Part shown: in pieces, positions 18,205-28,914 of the stretch
How the letters are laid out: each line of letters begins with the position of its first letter
Numbering within the stretch: position 1 is the first letter of the stretch
Assembly (NCBI GenBank): GCA_028871055.1
Contig: JAGWON010000007.1
Location: forward strand, 90,525-154,524
Source of the DNA: Alphaproteobacteria bacterium
Lineage (GTDB): Bacteria > Pseudomonadota > Alphaproteobacteria > ATCC43930 > CGMCC-115725
Direction of reading: 5' to 3'
DNA: 64,000 bases
Position numbers and translations under genes: made by a program
Notes under the pieces: generated by a model
What the model saw: the letters and a program-made list of their open reading frames with translations, nothing else
Told to the model about the DNA's origin: nothing
The model's database searches: none

Positions 18205-18741
18205 ATGACGAAGCATGTGGTGTTGGGGTTGTTGGCCGTCGGGTTGCTGGCGTTCACGACGACGCTGGCTCTGGCGGATTCGGACTACGAGTACGGCAAG
18301 CAGATGGCGAAGCTGGTCAAGGCGATGCCGCAGGCGAAGGTGACGCTCGACCAGGGCATAAAGACCGCGGCAGCCGGCGGCAAGGCGATCTCGGCGCAAT
18401 ACGAGGTCGACGAGGATGCCGGCTTCCAGCTCTCGGTCTTCGTGAGCAAGGGCGGCGGCGCGGCCGACGTCCACGAGGTCATCGTCAATTACACCACCGG
18501 CGCGATCAAGAGCGACGATAAGCTGACGGATCCCGACGACGTCACGGACGCCGGCCATCAGCTCGCCGCCCTGGCCAAGGCCAAGACCTCGCTGGAGCAG
18601 GCGGTGGAAGCGGTGCTGAAGGCCAATCCAGGCTACACGGCGATCCGCGTCTATCCGAAGCTGAGCGGCGGCTCGGCCGTCGCCGCGATCACGCTGCTCA
18701 AGGACGGCAAGACCAAGAAGCTCACGCAAAAGCTCGATTGA
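18205..18741 (+). CDS. Periplasmic PepSY-like protein, two domains
   Basis: Protein of 178 residues with a signal peptide (1-24, ending LALAD) and two tandem alpha/beta modules. The first runs from VTLDQGIKTAAAGGKAISAQYE through LQLS-type strands to EVIVNYTTGAIKS; the second is shorter and starts KTSLEQAVEAVLKANPGY. This is the PepSY layout, a periplasmic fold linked to peptidase inhibition and, in some membrane proteins, to redox or metal handling. AGGGAGGA precedes the ATG at 18205. It lies 97 bases after the RND gene and may be co-transcribed with it. The specific role is unknown. Confidence 0.75.
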   Translation: MTKHVVLGLLAVGLLAFTTTLALADSDYEYGKQMAKLVKAMPQAKVTLDQGIKTAAAGGKAISAQYEVDEDAGFQLSVFVSKGGGAADVHEVIVNYTTGAIKSDDKLTDPDDVTDAGHQLAALAKAKTSLEQAVEAVLKANPGYTAIRVYPKLSGGSAVAAITLLKDGKTKKLTQKLD

Positions 18742-18900
18742 CGAAAGCGGCCGGGCGCCGCGCCGGCGAATTGACCGCAGGAAACCTCGCTGTCTTCAGG
18801 ATATCGAAGACGGCGAGGCTGCCCGCTGCGGCAACACGAAATCGGCGGCCGATGCCGTAGCGCCGGCGCGAGCCAGGTTGAAATTGTTTTCATCGCCGGT

Positions 18901-18914
18901 TTGATCTCGATCAA
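18901..18914. promoter_or_regulatory. Perfect FNR/FixK-type box
   Basis: TTGATCTCGATCAA matches the consensus TTGAT-N4-ATCAA at all ten defined bases. Its centre lies 74 bases before the ATG at 18982. If it sits at the usual -41.5 position, transcription would start near 18949, giving a leader of about 33 bases. No strong -10 element is evident. Confidence 0.7.
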
Positions 18915-18981
18915 CGCCCCGTGCCGGGCCGATGGGCGAGCATGACCGCCGTCTGGCGCTGTAGCGACTTCGAGGCTTGAC

Positions 18982-19311
18982 ATGAAAGAACACGGCTTGC
19001 ATCGGGGACTGGAGCTTCGGTTGGAGGCGTTGGCGGCACGCATCGCGGCGCTCGAGCAGAAGATGAAGCGTGCCACGGGTTTCACGAGGATCGAGGATTT
19101 CGGCGAGGTCGCGGAACTCGAGCAACGGCACAAGGCGCTTGCCGGCCGGTTGCAGGAGCTGGCTCGTGAAGGGCCGGGCTTCCGGCAGGACGTGAAGGCG
19201 GAAATCGAAAACCTGACCGACGATCTTACGAACACTGTCGACGACTTCGTCATGTGGATCGACTCCGACTTCCGGCCAGACCGACGCCCGGCGGCGCGCG
19301 GCAAGCCCTAG
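18982..19311 (+). CDS. Small coiled-coil protein behind an FNR box
   Basis: Protein of 109 residues, soluble, no signal or membrane segment. Residues 8-60 form heptad-like helices rich in Leu, Ala, Arg and Glu (LEALAARIAALEQKMKR; VAELEQRHKALAGRLQEL), and residues 60-95 continue as an acidic helix. I do not recognise the family. A perfect FNR/FixK-type site 68 bases upstream suggests expression under low oxygen. It may bind a partner through its coiled coil. The ATG has only a weak ribosome site. Confidence 0.65.
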   Translation: MKEHGLHRGLELRLEALAARIAALEQKMKRATGFTRIEDFGEVAELEQRHKALAGRLQELAREGPGFRQDVKAEIENLTDDLTNTVDDFVMWIDSDFRPDRRPAARGKP

Positions 19312-19481
19312 CGCGGCCTTGCGACGCTTCGGTGAAGCGATTGATCGGCCTGTTCATCGGTGCCCGCAAATCGCCCCGCTATTGACCCGATCCTCTGCGC
19401 GGCATCATTCTTTCTTCGGTCGAGCGAGGGCGTGTCACGTGGCGCGGTTTTCCGAGGCGATTTCAACAAGAACATCGAGGC

Positions 19482-20731
19482 ATGACGCAGCACAAGAGCA
19501 CACGGGTGGCGATCATCGGCGGCGGCATTGCCGGACTCGGGCTCGCCTTGAACCTGCATCGGCGCGGCATTGCCTGCACGGTTTACGAAAGCGCGCCGGA
19601 GATCAAGGAACTCGGCGTCGGCATCACCCTGCTGCCACATGCGATGCGGGAGCTGACCGCGCTCGGACTTCAGGACGCGCTGCGTGCGGTGGCGATCGAG
19701 AATGCCGAGAGCCGGTTCTTCAACCGTTTCGGCCAGCTCATCTAAAGAGAGCCGCGCGGACTCGCGGCCGGCTACCGCTATCCGGAATTCGGCATCCACC
19801 GCGGCCGGCTCCATCTGGTCATGTACAATGCGGCGGTCGCGGCGCTCGGTCGCGACCGGGTTCTCGTGGACCGGCAGTGCCTTGGCGTCGAGCAGGACGA
19901 CGATGGCGTGACCGTTCGCTTACGCAAGACATCGACCGGCGCAACTGCGGCGGCGGCGAGGACCGAGGTGGCGATCGCCTGCGACGGCGTCAACTCGACG
20001 GTGCGGCGCCAGTTCTATCCGGACGAACGCATCGCCTTCGCCGGCATCAACACCCGGCGCGGCGTGACGCGGCATCCGCCGATCCTCGGCGGCCGCACCT
20101 ACATGCGGATCGGCTCGATCCGGACCGGAAAGCTGGTCGTCTATCCGATCGTCGACGATGTCGACGGCAAAGGCAACCAGCTCATCAACTGGATGGCCGA
20201 GATCCAGGTGACCGGCCTACCGTCAACGACTGGAACAAACCGGGCAAGCTGGCGGATTTCTTTCCGATCTATCGGGATTGGAGATTCGACTGGCTCGACG
20301 TCGACTCGATGATCAGCAGCGCCGACACGATCCTGGAATATCCGATGGTCGACAAAGATCCGGTCGCGCGCTGGACCGTTGGCCGCGTCACGCTGGCCGG
20401 CGATGCCGCGCATCCGATGTATCCACGCGGCTCGAACGGCGCGGTGCAGGCGCTGATCGACGTGCGGACCCTGGCGGACCAGCTGGCGTCGTCGGCCGAT
20501 CCGGTCGCGGCGCTCAAGGCCTATGAATCCGCGCGGCTCGAGCCGGCGGCGCGCGTCGTCCGCACCAACCGCGAGCATCCGCCCGATTTCATCAATATCC
20601 GGGTCGAAGAGCTGACCGGCGACCGGCCGTTCGCCAATCTCGACGATTTCATCACCCAGGACGAATTGCGGGCGCTGTCCGAGAGCTACAAGCGCGCCGC
20701 CGGCTTCGCCATCGCGGCGGTGGCGCGCTGA
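19482..20731 (+). pseudogene. FAD-dependent monooxygenase gene with a nonsense codon and a frameshift
   Basis: The product would be a class A flavin monooxygenase of about 415 residues. The N terminus has the dinucleotide-binding motif IIGGGIAGLGLALNLHRRG, and the C-terminal half has the second FAD motif VTLAGDAAHPMYPRGSNG. Frame 19482 is broken by TAA at 19743-19745 inside FGQLI-*-REPRGLAAGY, and the same frame continues afterwards to about 20215. There the coding frame shifts (-1 type): the continuation DRPTVNDWNKPGKL lies in another frame and runs to 20731. Two independent lesions make a working enzyme unlikely unless both are sequence errors. The substrate would have been an aromatic or related compound. 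Confidence 0.85.
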
Positions 20732-21032
20732 CGCGCGCGGATCATCGCGTGCCTTCTCCGGCCGCCTAGTCACTGTCGTCGTTCCCGGACGAGGGCCCGA
20801 TTTCGCCTTCAATTCGCATCATCGCGGCGGCAAAATTTAAGACAGAATCGGCGTAAGTTGTCGAACGCGGACGTCGAAAAGATACCGTAGAATCAATGTT
20901 ATATGGACAAGCGTCGGCGATTCTGGCTCGCGTATGTTCAGGGCCGATCGAGCGGAGGAATTATTCGCGCAGGTGCGCTGCGAGGCGAGCGGCTAGCGAC
21001 CAACGAGGCTGGTAGCGGAGTGCGCGCGGCGC
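20732..21032. other. Intergenic region without a recognised gene
   Basis: About 300 bases between the broken monooxygenase and the 3' end of PPK2. A plus-strand frame from 20903 has atypical Arg/Gly-rich composition and runs antisense into PPK2, so it is not accepted. No terminator or repeat was identified with confidence. Confidence 0.4.
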
Positions 21033-21911
21033 TCATTCCGCCTCGCGCGCAAGGTGCTTGCGGATCGCCAGCAACTCGCGCCGACGCTCGCGGTCCGTCT
21101 TTGGATAGGCGAGGCGCAGGCCGTCGAGCGTGTCGAGCAGGACCTGTGAGACGATCAGGCGCGCGTTCTCCTTGTCGTCGGCGGGCACGACGTACCACGG
21201 CGCGATCTCGGTGCTGGTCGCCGCAAGGCATTTTTCGTAGGCCTTCATGTAGTGCTTCCAGTATTTCCGCTCCTCGATGTCGGCGAGGCTGAATTTCCAG
21301 TTCTTCTCCGGCTCGTCGATCCGCGCCAGGAAACGCTGGCGCTGTTCTTCCTTTGACAGATGCAGGAAGAACTTGACGATGCGAGTGTCGTTGCGGTGCA
21401 GATGGCGCTCGAGCTCCACGATCGAGCGATAGCGGCCCTGCCAGAGTGCGTCGTCGCCCCCGTCGTCCGCGTCGATGCCTTCGCCACGCAGGATTTGGGG
21501 ATGAACGCGCACGATCAGGACTTCCTCGTAATAGGAGCGGTTGAAGATCCCGATGCGGCCGCGTTCGGGCAACGTGCGGGTGGTGCGCCAGAGGAAATCG
21601 TGCTCGAGCTCCGTCGCGCTCGGGTGCTTGAAGCTGAACACTTGGCAGCCCTGCGGATTGATTCCCGACATCACGTGCTTAATGGCGCCGTCCTTGCCGG
21701 CGGCATCCATCGCCTGGAAGATCATCAGCACGGCATAGTGGTTGGTGGCGTAGAGCTTTGCCTGCAGCACGCTCAGCCGCTCGACGTGGTCGCGCAGGAT
21801 GCTTTCGTATTGCGCCTTGGACCTGTAGACCGGCGCGACTCGCGTCGGCCATTTGCGCAGCCTGACTTTGTGACCCTCGCGCACGCGGAAATCGTCGGAA
21901 TCGATCTTCAT
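21033..21911 (-). CDS. ppk2: Polyphosphate kinase 2 (PPK2 family)
   Basis: Protein of 292 residues, the usual size for single-domain PPK2. It has the Walker A-like loop [16 protein letters not shown] (about 65-80), the Walker B region [16 protein letters not shown], and the lid segment with [18 protein letters not shown]. These enzymes move phosphate between polyphosphate and nucleoside diphosphates (or monophosphates) in the cytoplasm. The start at 21911 fits the family N terminus (DDFRVREG, then KWPTRV); the longer open frame upstream is not homologous. It is divergent from a lipoprotein gene, and its 5' end is antisense to possible upstream starts of that gene. Confidence 0.92.
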   Translation of the reverse strand: MKIDSDDFRVREGHKVRLRKWPTRVAPVYRSKAQYESILRDHVERLSVLQAKLYATNHYAVLMIFQAMDAAGKDGAIKHVMSGINPQGCQVFSFKHPSATELEHDFLWRTTRTLPERGRIGIFNRSYYEEVLIVRVHPQILRGEGIDADDGGDDALWQGRYRSIVELERHLHRNDTRIVKFFLHLSKEEQRQRFLARIDEPEKNWKFSLADIEERKYWKHYMKAYEKCLAATSTEIAPWYVVPADDKENARLIVSQVLLDTLDGLRLAYPKTDRERRRELLAIRKHLAREAE

Positions 21912-22062
21912 GCTTGGATCGCCTGGCTCGGCGCCGGTGCCGTCCCACGGCGCCGTGCCATCGTACGGGGCGCGGGCGATGGTGGTAAATGCCCTTCCGC
22001 GCCGGCCCGTCGATCTGATAAACAAGGGGCCCGCTTTCGGATCGGACTCTTTGCCAGAGATC

Positions 22063-22521
22063 ATGGAGCATTCGCCGTCCAGCGCCGCACGCGTGGCGCC
22101 TCCGCGGGGTGAGCGCGATCGCGCGATCGACCGGCGTTTGCCGCCCCAGGATTGCGTTCCAGGTGAGAAGTGGTTCCGCCGCGCCGTGCTGCGTGCCGCT
22201 TGCCTGGTGCTGGCGTTCGCCGCCGCGGGGTGCGGGCGCACCGATTTTTATCCGTCGTCGACCGCCTACTACAGACCGTGGACCGGCGTCATACAGGTCG
22301 TCGACCGGCCGCCCGCCCAATACGTCCAACTCGGCGTTGTCGTCGCGCACGGCGGTACGGCGGCTACCGAGGAGAGCCTGATCGAACAGCTCAAGGAGCG
22401 CGCCGCCGGCATGGGCGCGAACGTCATCGTGGTGACCCAGCGCAAGGCGCCGGTCGGGCACAACGTGTTCGGAATGCCGGATTACGAGATGAGCGCGCTC
22501 GCCGTTCGCACCGTGCGCTGA
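22063..22521 (+). CDS. Small outer-membrane-type lipoprotein
   Basis: A lipoprotein signal with basic residues (FRRAVLRAA), a hydrophobic stretch and lipobox AAGC is clear; the mature part is about 108 residues. The mature segment [26 protein letters not shown] resembles the RcsF/DUF4156 type of small lipoproteins, in which a helix is followed by GANVIVV. The start is uncertain: 22063 is an ATG, but a GTG 11 codons or so before the lipobox would give a more typical short signal. Function is unknown; envelope sensing is one possibility by analogy. Confidence 0.65.
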   Translation: MEHSPSSAARVAPPRGERDRAIDRRLPPQDCVPGEKWFRRAVLRAACLVLAFAAAGCGRTDFYPSSTAYYRPWTGVIQVVDRPPAQYVQLGVVVAHGGTAATEESLIEQLKERAAGMGANVIVVTQRKAPVGHNVFGMPDYEMSALAVRTVR

Positions 22522-22654
22522 CGAGCCGACGGCGAAGGGCCGCGGCCATGGCGGTCTTAACAGTTTATTACCTATATCGGGCTAATCTTGCCGCGCTGGC
22601 CGCCTGGGGCCATCCGGCCCGCATCCCTGCCAGCAGCTCGAGCCCGGACAGCGC

Positions 22655-23893
22655 ATGCCCAGTTTCGCAACGGTGTTCGCGCAAATGCGGAGCGGCGAAT
22701 GGCTCGATCGCACGCGCGTCGCAGCCTATGGGCGCATCCTGCTCGCGATCGAGGTGGCGGTTTTCCTGTTCCTGATCGCCGGGACGCATGGCTGGGTCGT
22801 GCCGCTCGATCATCCGCTGACCACCGATTTTGCCAGTTTCTATGCTGCCGGCGATCTCGCCAATTCCGATGCGCCGGCGCTCGCCTACAACCAAGCCGCG
22901 CACTTCGCCGCGGAGCAGCGGGTGACCGAGCCCGGGATCCAATATCAATTCTTCTATTATCCGCCCGTCTTCCTGTTGATCTGCTCGCTGCTGGCGCGCA
23001 TGCCCTATCTCGTCGCCTTCATCGTCTTCGAGGGGGTGAGTCTCGCCCTCTATCTGCTGGTGGCGCGCCGCATTCTCGGCGAAAGCGGCCATGCCATGCT
23101 CGCGCCGTTGCTAGCCTTTCCATCGGTGCTGTGGACGCTCGGTCTCGGCCAGAATGCGCTGCTCACCGCGACATTGTTCGGAGCCGGGACCTTGCTTGTC
23201 GACCGGCGGCCCGGTTGGGCCGGCATTATGTTCGGCGCCATCTGTTACAAGCCGCATCTTGGGCTCCTTATTCCGGTCGCGCTGATCGCCGGACGCCGGT
23301 GGCGGACATTCGCTACGGCTGCCGCCACGGTGGCGGCGCTTGTCGCGGCTTCGATCGGCCTGTTCGGTTGGGAAACCTGGCAAGCCTATCTGACCGCCGC
23401 CATCGATTCGCATTCGACCTACGAGCTGGGCCGCATCAATCTTGCCTTCATGATCAGCCCGTTCGGCGCGTTGCGCGTGCTGGGCGGCGATGTCGGGCCC
23501 GCCTATGCCGTCCAGGGCTTGGCGACGCTGACGGCGGTCGCGCTGGTCGGCTTCGTCTGGTGGCGCAATATGAGCCGCGAGATTCGCTGTGCGGTGCTGG
23601 CTGCGACGACGATAGTTGCCGTGCCCGTCATCCTCCTATACGACCTCATGCTGGGAGCGGTCGCAGCGGCATGGCTCATTCGTGCCGCGCGCCAGACCGG
23701 ATTCCTGCCATGGGAGAAAACGGCGCTCGTCGCCGCCTATACGATTCCGCTCGTGGCGCTCACCGCCGGCCAACGCGGGCACGTACCCCTAGCGCCGCTG
23801 GCTGCAATTCTGCTACTAGCGATGATCATGGCGCGCGCGAACCAAGCTCCCGCTGGCAGACGCCAGACAGTGGCGGGCACGACCGGCGCTTAG
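22655..23893 (+). CDS. Polytopic membrane glycosyltransferase-like protein (GT87/DUF2029 type)
   Basis: Protein of 412 residues with about ten hydrophobic segments. It has the family's early loop DFASFYAAGDLAN (about 58-70) containing the conserved acidic residue, followed by the aromatic segment YQFFYYPPVFLL. The mid-protein motif GQNALLTATLFGAG and CYKPHLGLLIP are also typical. GT87 enzymes use polyprenyl-phosphate sugars to add mannose or similar sugars on the outer face of the membrane. The gene runs convergent to a GT22-like gene, so both may act in one glycan pathway (inference). Confidence 0.82.
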   Translation: MPSFATVFAQMRSGEWLDRTRVAAYGRILLAIEVAVFLFLIAGTHGWVVPLDHPLTTDFASFYAAGDLANSDAPALAYNQAAHFAAEQRVTEPGIQYQFFYYPPVFLLICSLLARMPYLVAFIVFEGVSLALYLLVARRILGESGHAMLAPLLAFPSVLWTLGLGQNALLTATLFGAGTLLVDRRPGWAGIMFGAICYKPHLGLLIPVALIAGRRWRTFATAAATVAALVAASIGLFGWETWQAYLTAAIDSHSTYELGRINLAFMISPFGALRVLGGDVGPAYAVQGLATLTAVALVGFVWWRNMSREIRCAVLAATTIVAVPVILLYDLMLGAVAAAWLIRAARQTGFLPWEKTALVAAYTIPLVALTAGQRGHVPLAPLAAILLLAMIMARANQAPAGRRQTVAGTTGA

Positions 23894-23918
23894 CGCGTCG
23901 CCGTCTTTTTTCGACCGA

Positions 23919-25451
23919 TCAGCCCGGGGAGGCGCCAGCTAGCGGCGCCGGAATTTGCGTTTTCGGCATCGGGGTCGCTTCGCATGGTCCCGTCCGTTGT
24001 GCGACGCAAATCTTGCCGAAGCACCGCGACACCGTATAGCCGACGGCCGTTGGCGCGGGCCCCTCGGCAATCATCGTATTAAAACCGGGCAGATAGCTTT
24101 CGAACTTCATCGGATTGTCGGTCCAGTAATACGGCACCGGGCGGTGGAAATAGGTATAGGCGGCGAGGCTGCGCCAGACGCCGATGCCGCACACGGAATC
24201 GAGCCGCGAAACATAGAGAGCGGCCTCGACCATGTCATGTCCCCGTTGCCAAAGCTCCCGATAGGGTGCCGAGACCGCTAGTGCGCCCGACGACAGAACC
24301 GTAAATGACACGAATATGACGATGCAACGCCGCAAGCTCGAGTGCCGCGTTTGGGCAATGCGCGTGACGAGCCACGCCATGCCCAGGCCGGCTGCGACAA
24401 TCAGCAGCAGGATCGCAGGATAGATGAAACGCGGCTCCTTATGCGCGATGACCGAATGCGCGACGAGCAGGGTGACAGCCGAAAAAACGAGCGTCGGAAC
24501 GCGACTTGCACCGATCACTGCAAGCAACGGAATGATGACGACGAAGGGGCGCCAGTATTGCAACAGCAGCTCGCCATAGAAGTACCACGGCTCGGTGCCG
24601 AAATACGCGCTGACGCCGTAATTAGTGTTGTAAACGATATTCCGCCATACCGATTCGAACGGATAACTCCAGGTCACCGCGTCAAGACCGCCGGCGAATG
24701 CGAGCGTCACGCCGAGGCCAACCGCGATTGCCAGCAGACGTTGGCGCCGCGCGTCGAGCGCCGTCCATAGCATGATGACGGCCGCCGCGGGCGCGAGTTG
24801 AAGGCGCAGCGCGATCGCCAACCCCAGCAACGCGCCGGCCACCATCAGGCGCCGGCGCGAGTCGATGCGATAGCCCGGTTCGATGAGATAGGCGGCGATC
24901 ACCAGCAGCGGCGCCGCGACGCATTCGTTCAGCGTACGTCCAGCGAAATAGACGGCGTCGGGCCATAGCGCCGGTAGCGCGGCAGCGACGACGCCACCCC
25001 AGCTGCCGAAGAAGCGCTGCCCCCAAAGATAAGAGCAGATGCAGACGCTCGCGGCTATGGCGGCCAGCGTCAGATGGATGAAGTTCAGGTAATAGGTGGG
25101 GTCACTGCCGAACCAGCTACCCACCTTCATCAGGCCGGCGAGGAACCCAGGCAGCAGCCAGGAGCGCGCGCCGAATTCGAATTCCCAAGGCAGCGCGCCA
25201 TAGCCGAATACGAGCCGGTGCGCCTGCTCCACCGTCTGATAGATTTCGTCGAGATAGTTGATGCTGGGGAAAAGGATCAGCGGGATCAGCCGGAGAGCAA
25301 GCGCGACCAAATAGATGGTGGCCAGCGTCATGACGGTGGTCTGGCGTCCGAATCTGACGACTCCCGCGGCATTTGGCACTGTCGCAGGCGTCTTTTCCAT
25401 GCGGAGGGCAGAAACATCCGCGGGCGAAAACCAGGCGCGTTCGTCGGCCAT
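23919..25451 (-). CDS. GT22-type membrane mannosyltransferase-like protein
   Basis: Protein of 510 residues, multi-spanning. Two signatures of the ALG9/PIG-B (GT22) family are visible: a first-loop block with acidic pair D68-E69, then E75--H78 and WEFEFGARSW (89-98), and the HKEPRF motif at 337-342. These enzymes transfer mannose from a polyprenyl-phosphate donor. The C-terminal domain has several Cys residues and probably lies outside the membrane. It is convergent with the GT87-like gene. The start at 25451 is the longest; an ATG at codon 18 is also possible. Confidence 0.85.
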   Translation of the reverse strand: MADERAWFSPADVSALRMEKTPATVPNAAGVVRFGRQTTVMTLATIYLVALALRLIPLILFPSINYLDEIYQTVEQAHRLVFGYGALPWEFEFGARSWLLPGFLAGLMKVGSWFGSDPTYYLNFIHLTLAAIAASVCICSYLWGQRFFGSWGGVVAAALPALWPDAVYFAGRTLNECVAAPLLVIAAYLIEPGYRIDSRRRLMVAGALLGLAIALRLQLAPAAAVIMLWTALDARRQRLLAIAVGLGVTLAFAGGLDAVTWSYPFESVWRNIVYNTNYGVSAYFGTEPWYFYGELLLQYWRPFVVIIPLLAVIGASRVPTLVFSAVTLLVAHSVIAHKEPRFIYPAILLLIVAAGLGMAWLVTRIAQTRHSSLRRCIVIFVSFTVLSSGALAVSAPYRELWQRGHDMVEAALYVSRLDSVCGIGVWRSLAAYTYFHRPVPYYWTDNPMKFESYLPGFNTMIAEGPAPTAVGYTVSRCFGKICVAQRTGPCEATPMPKTQIPAPLAGASPG

Positions 25452-25558
25452 AGAATGTGGGAATCAGCTGTTTGGGACGGGAATTCCGACCCGTGCAGCC
25501 TACCGAACAAGCCTATATGAAAAATTAACGATCCAGACGCGACCCGCCGCGCCAGGGC

Positions 25559-25876
25559 TCAGTCGAGCTTGACCTGGATGTCCTCGCCGACCACCCGCAC
25601 CGGATAGGTCTTGAGGTCGTCGTTGATCGGCGGGCCCAATCCCTTGCCGGTCTTGACCTCGAAGCGGCCGCCATGCAGCGGACATTCGATGATCTCGCCG
25701 TCGAGCCAGCCCTGGCTCAGCAGCGCGAAGGCATGGGTGCAGAGATTGTCGGTGGCGTAGATCGCGCCGTCGAGGTCATAGAGGGCGATCTCGCGCTCGC
25801 CCAGCGTCACGCCGAGCACGTCGCCCGGATTGATCGCCGAGCGCTTCGCCACCGTCACCCAGTTTTCGTCCGCCAC
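25559..25876 (-). CDS. Rieske [2Fe-2S] ferredoxin of a dioxygenase-type electron chain
   Basis: Protein of 105 residues with one Rieske site: C46-T-H48 and C65-P-L-H68, separated by 16 residues. This size and spacing fit soluble Rieske ferredoxins that pass electrons from a flavin reductase to an oxygenase (or the small subunit NirD-like group). The start is a GTG at 25876 preceded by AGGGAG; the reductase gene ends 2 bases upstream, so the two are translated together. No oxygenase alpha subunit is nearby, so the final acceptor is unknown. Confidence 0.88.
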   Translation of the reverse strand: MADENWVTVAKRSAINPGDVLGVTLGEREIALYDLDGAIYATDNLCTHAFALLSQGWLDGEIIECPLHGGRFEVKTGKGLGPPINDDLKTYPVRVVGEDIQVKLD

Positions 25877-25878
25877 GT

Positions 25879-27111
25879 TCAGGTCTCCCTGGCCAAATCC
25901 TGCAATTTCACCTTGGCATCCGCAAGCCGCGCCGGGTCGACGGCGCGCCCGCGTGCGATCATCTCGCGCGCCGGGCGCATCTCGCGCCCGTTGTTCATGG
26001 TGGTCGCCGCGACCGGTTTCCCGTCCTGCATGGCGAAAACCGTGAAGGCCTTGTCGTCCGGACCGCCGCGCCACACCAGATCGTCCCAACGCTTGGGCGC
26101 GCCTGCGATCTGCAGATTGACGTCGTACTGGTCGGTCCAGAACCACGGTACTTCGGCATGGGGCCGATCGCCACCGGCCATCACCTTGGCGACGGCCATT
26201 GCCTGGTTCTGCGCGTTCTGCCACGCCTCGAGCCGGAGCTTGCGGCCGAGCAGCGGGTTGAAATGCCGCGTCACGTCGCCGGCGGCGAAGACGTTCGGAT
26301 CGCTGGTGCGGCCGAACTCGTCGGTGACGATGCCGTCCTCGACCGCGAGCCCGGCGGCATGGGCGAGCTCGACGTTGGGCTGGGCGCCGATGCCGGCGAG
26401 GACGATGTCGGCGGCGACAGTCTCGCCGTCGGCGGTCCTGATCTCCAGCGCGCCGCCTTTCTCTTCGATCGCCACCACGGCGACGCCGGTCCGCAGGTTC
26501 ACGCCGTTGCGTCGGTGCAGAGTCGCCATGAAGCGGCCGATCTCGGGGGCGCAGACGCGCTGCAGCGGCTCGCGCTGGACCTCGAGCACGGTCACCGCCG
26601 CGCCGTGCTTGCGCGCCACCGCCGCGGCCTCGAGCCCGATGAAGCCGGCGCCGATCACGGCGATCCGCGCGCCCGTGTTCAAGTGTTCGCGCAAGGCGAG
26701 CGAATCCACGATGTCGCGCAGATAGAGCACGCGCGGATGGTCGGCGCCCGGCAGCGCCAGCCGCCGCGCCCGCGCGCCCAGCGTCAGCAGCAGCGCGTCG
26801 TACGGCACGGTATCGCCATTCGCGAGTTCGACCCGCTGCGCCGCGCGGTCGATCGCCACCGCAGTCTCGCCGGGGCGGAAGGCGATGCCGTTCTCGGTAT
26901 AGAAGGCGAGGGGGCGAAGATAGGTCTTCTCGACCGGAATGGCGCCGGCGAGCAGTTCTTTCGACAGCGGCGGACGCTCGTAAGGCGGATGCGCCTCGCC
27001 GCCGATCAGCGTGATCGCGCCGGTGAATCCGGTCTGGCGCAGCGTCGCCGCCGCCACGCCGCCGGCATGGCCGGCGCCGACGATCAGGATGTGCCGCGCC
27101 GCTACGTTCAC
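25879..27111 (-). CDS. FAD-dependent NAD(P)H:ferredoxin reductase
   Basis: Protein of 410 residues of the rubredoxin/ferredoxin reductase group. It has an FAD motif VGAGHAGGVAAATLR, the typical loop PYERPPLSKE (about 43-52), an NAD motif VIGAGFIGLEAAAVAR near 150-165, and the second FAD motif DPNVFAAGDV near 270. It would take electrons from NAD(P)H and reduce the Rieske protein encoded 2 bases downstream. The start is GTG (27111), with GAGG 5 bases before it. The RAM-domain gene ends 37 bases upstream. Confidence 0.92.
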   Translation of the reverse strand: MNVAARHILIVGAGHAGGVAAATLRQTGFTGAITLIGGEAHPPYERPPLSKELLAGAIPVEKTYLRPLAFYTENGIAFRPGETAVAIDRAAQRVELANGDTVPYDALLLTLGARARRLALPGADHPRVLYLRDIVDSLALREHLNTGARIAVIGAGFIGLEAAAVARKHGAAVTVLEVQREPLQRVCAPEIGRFMATLHRRNGVNLRTGVAVVAIEEKGGALEIRTADGETVAADIVLAGIGAQPNVELAHAAGLAVEDGIVTDEFGRTSDPNVFAAGDVTRHFNPLLGRKLRLEAWQNAQNQAMAVAKVMAGGDRPHAEVPWFWTDQYDVNLQIAGAPKRWDDLVWRGGPDDKAFTVFAMQDGKPVAATTMNNGREMRPAREMIARGRAVDPARLADAKVKLQDLARET

Positions 27112-27148
27112 GCCGACCTCGCGCGCGGACTCATGCCGCCGGAAAACC

Positions 27149-27406
27149 TCAGGACGATTTGTCGGGGGAAAAGGCCTTGTAGGCCATAGTGGTGAAGGTG
27201 TCCTTCACCCCGGGCAGGCGCTGGAGATGCTCGACGACAAAATGGCCGATATCCATCTCGTCGGGGAGATAGCATTTCATCAGCAGGTCGTATTGCCCGG
27301 ACACCGAAAACACCTCCGAAACCTCGGGAATGGTCTCGACCGCCTCCTCGGCGACCTTGTAAGCGCGCCCGAGCTCGCACTTGACGTTGACGAAGATCGT
27401 CTTCAT
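27149..27406 (-). CDS. Stand-alone Lrp/AsnC ligand-binding (RAM) domain protein
   Basis: Protein of 85 residues that is only the alpha-beta RAM domain of Lrp/AsnC regulators: MKTIFVNVKCELGRAYKVAEE, the central VSEVFSVSGQYDLLMKC with the conserved G-YD, then LQRLPGVKDTFTTMAY. No helix-turn-helix precedes it. Such single-domain proteins bind small ligands or hetero-oligomerise with full regulators. GGGGGAGG precedes the ATG. It lies between the helicase gene and the ferredoxin reductase on the same strand. Confidence 0.88.
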   Translation of the reverse strand: MKTIFVNVKCELGRAYKVAEEAVETIPEVSEVFSVSGQYDLLMKCYLPDEMDIGHFVVEHLQRLPGVKDTFTTMAYKAFSPDKSS

Positions 27407-27426
27407 CGACCTCCCCCTCGCGGTGT

Positions 27427-28914
<1,488 letters not shown>

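Noticed and set aside
20903..21292. 129-codon plus-strand frame next to PPK2
   Set aside because: Mostly antisense to PPK2 and Arg/Gly-rich without a domain.
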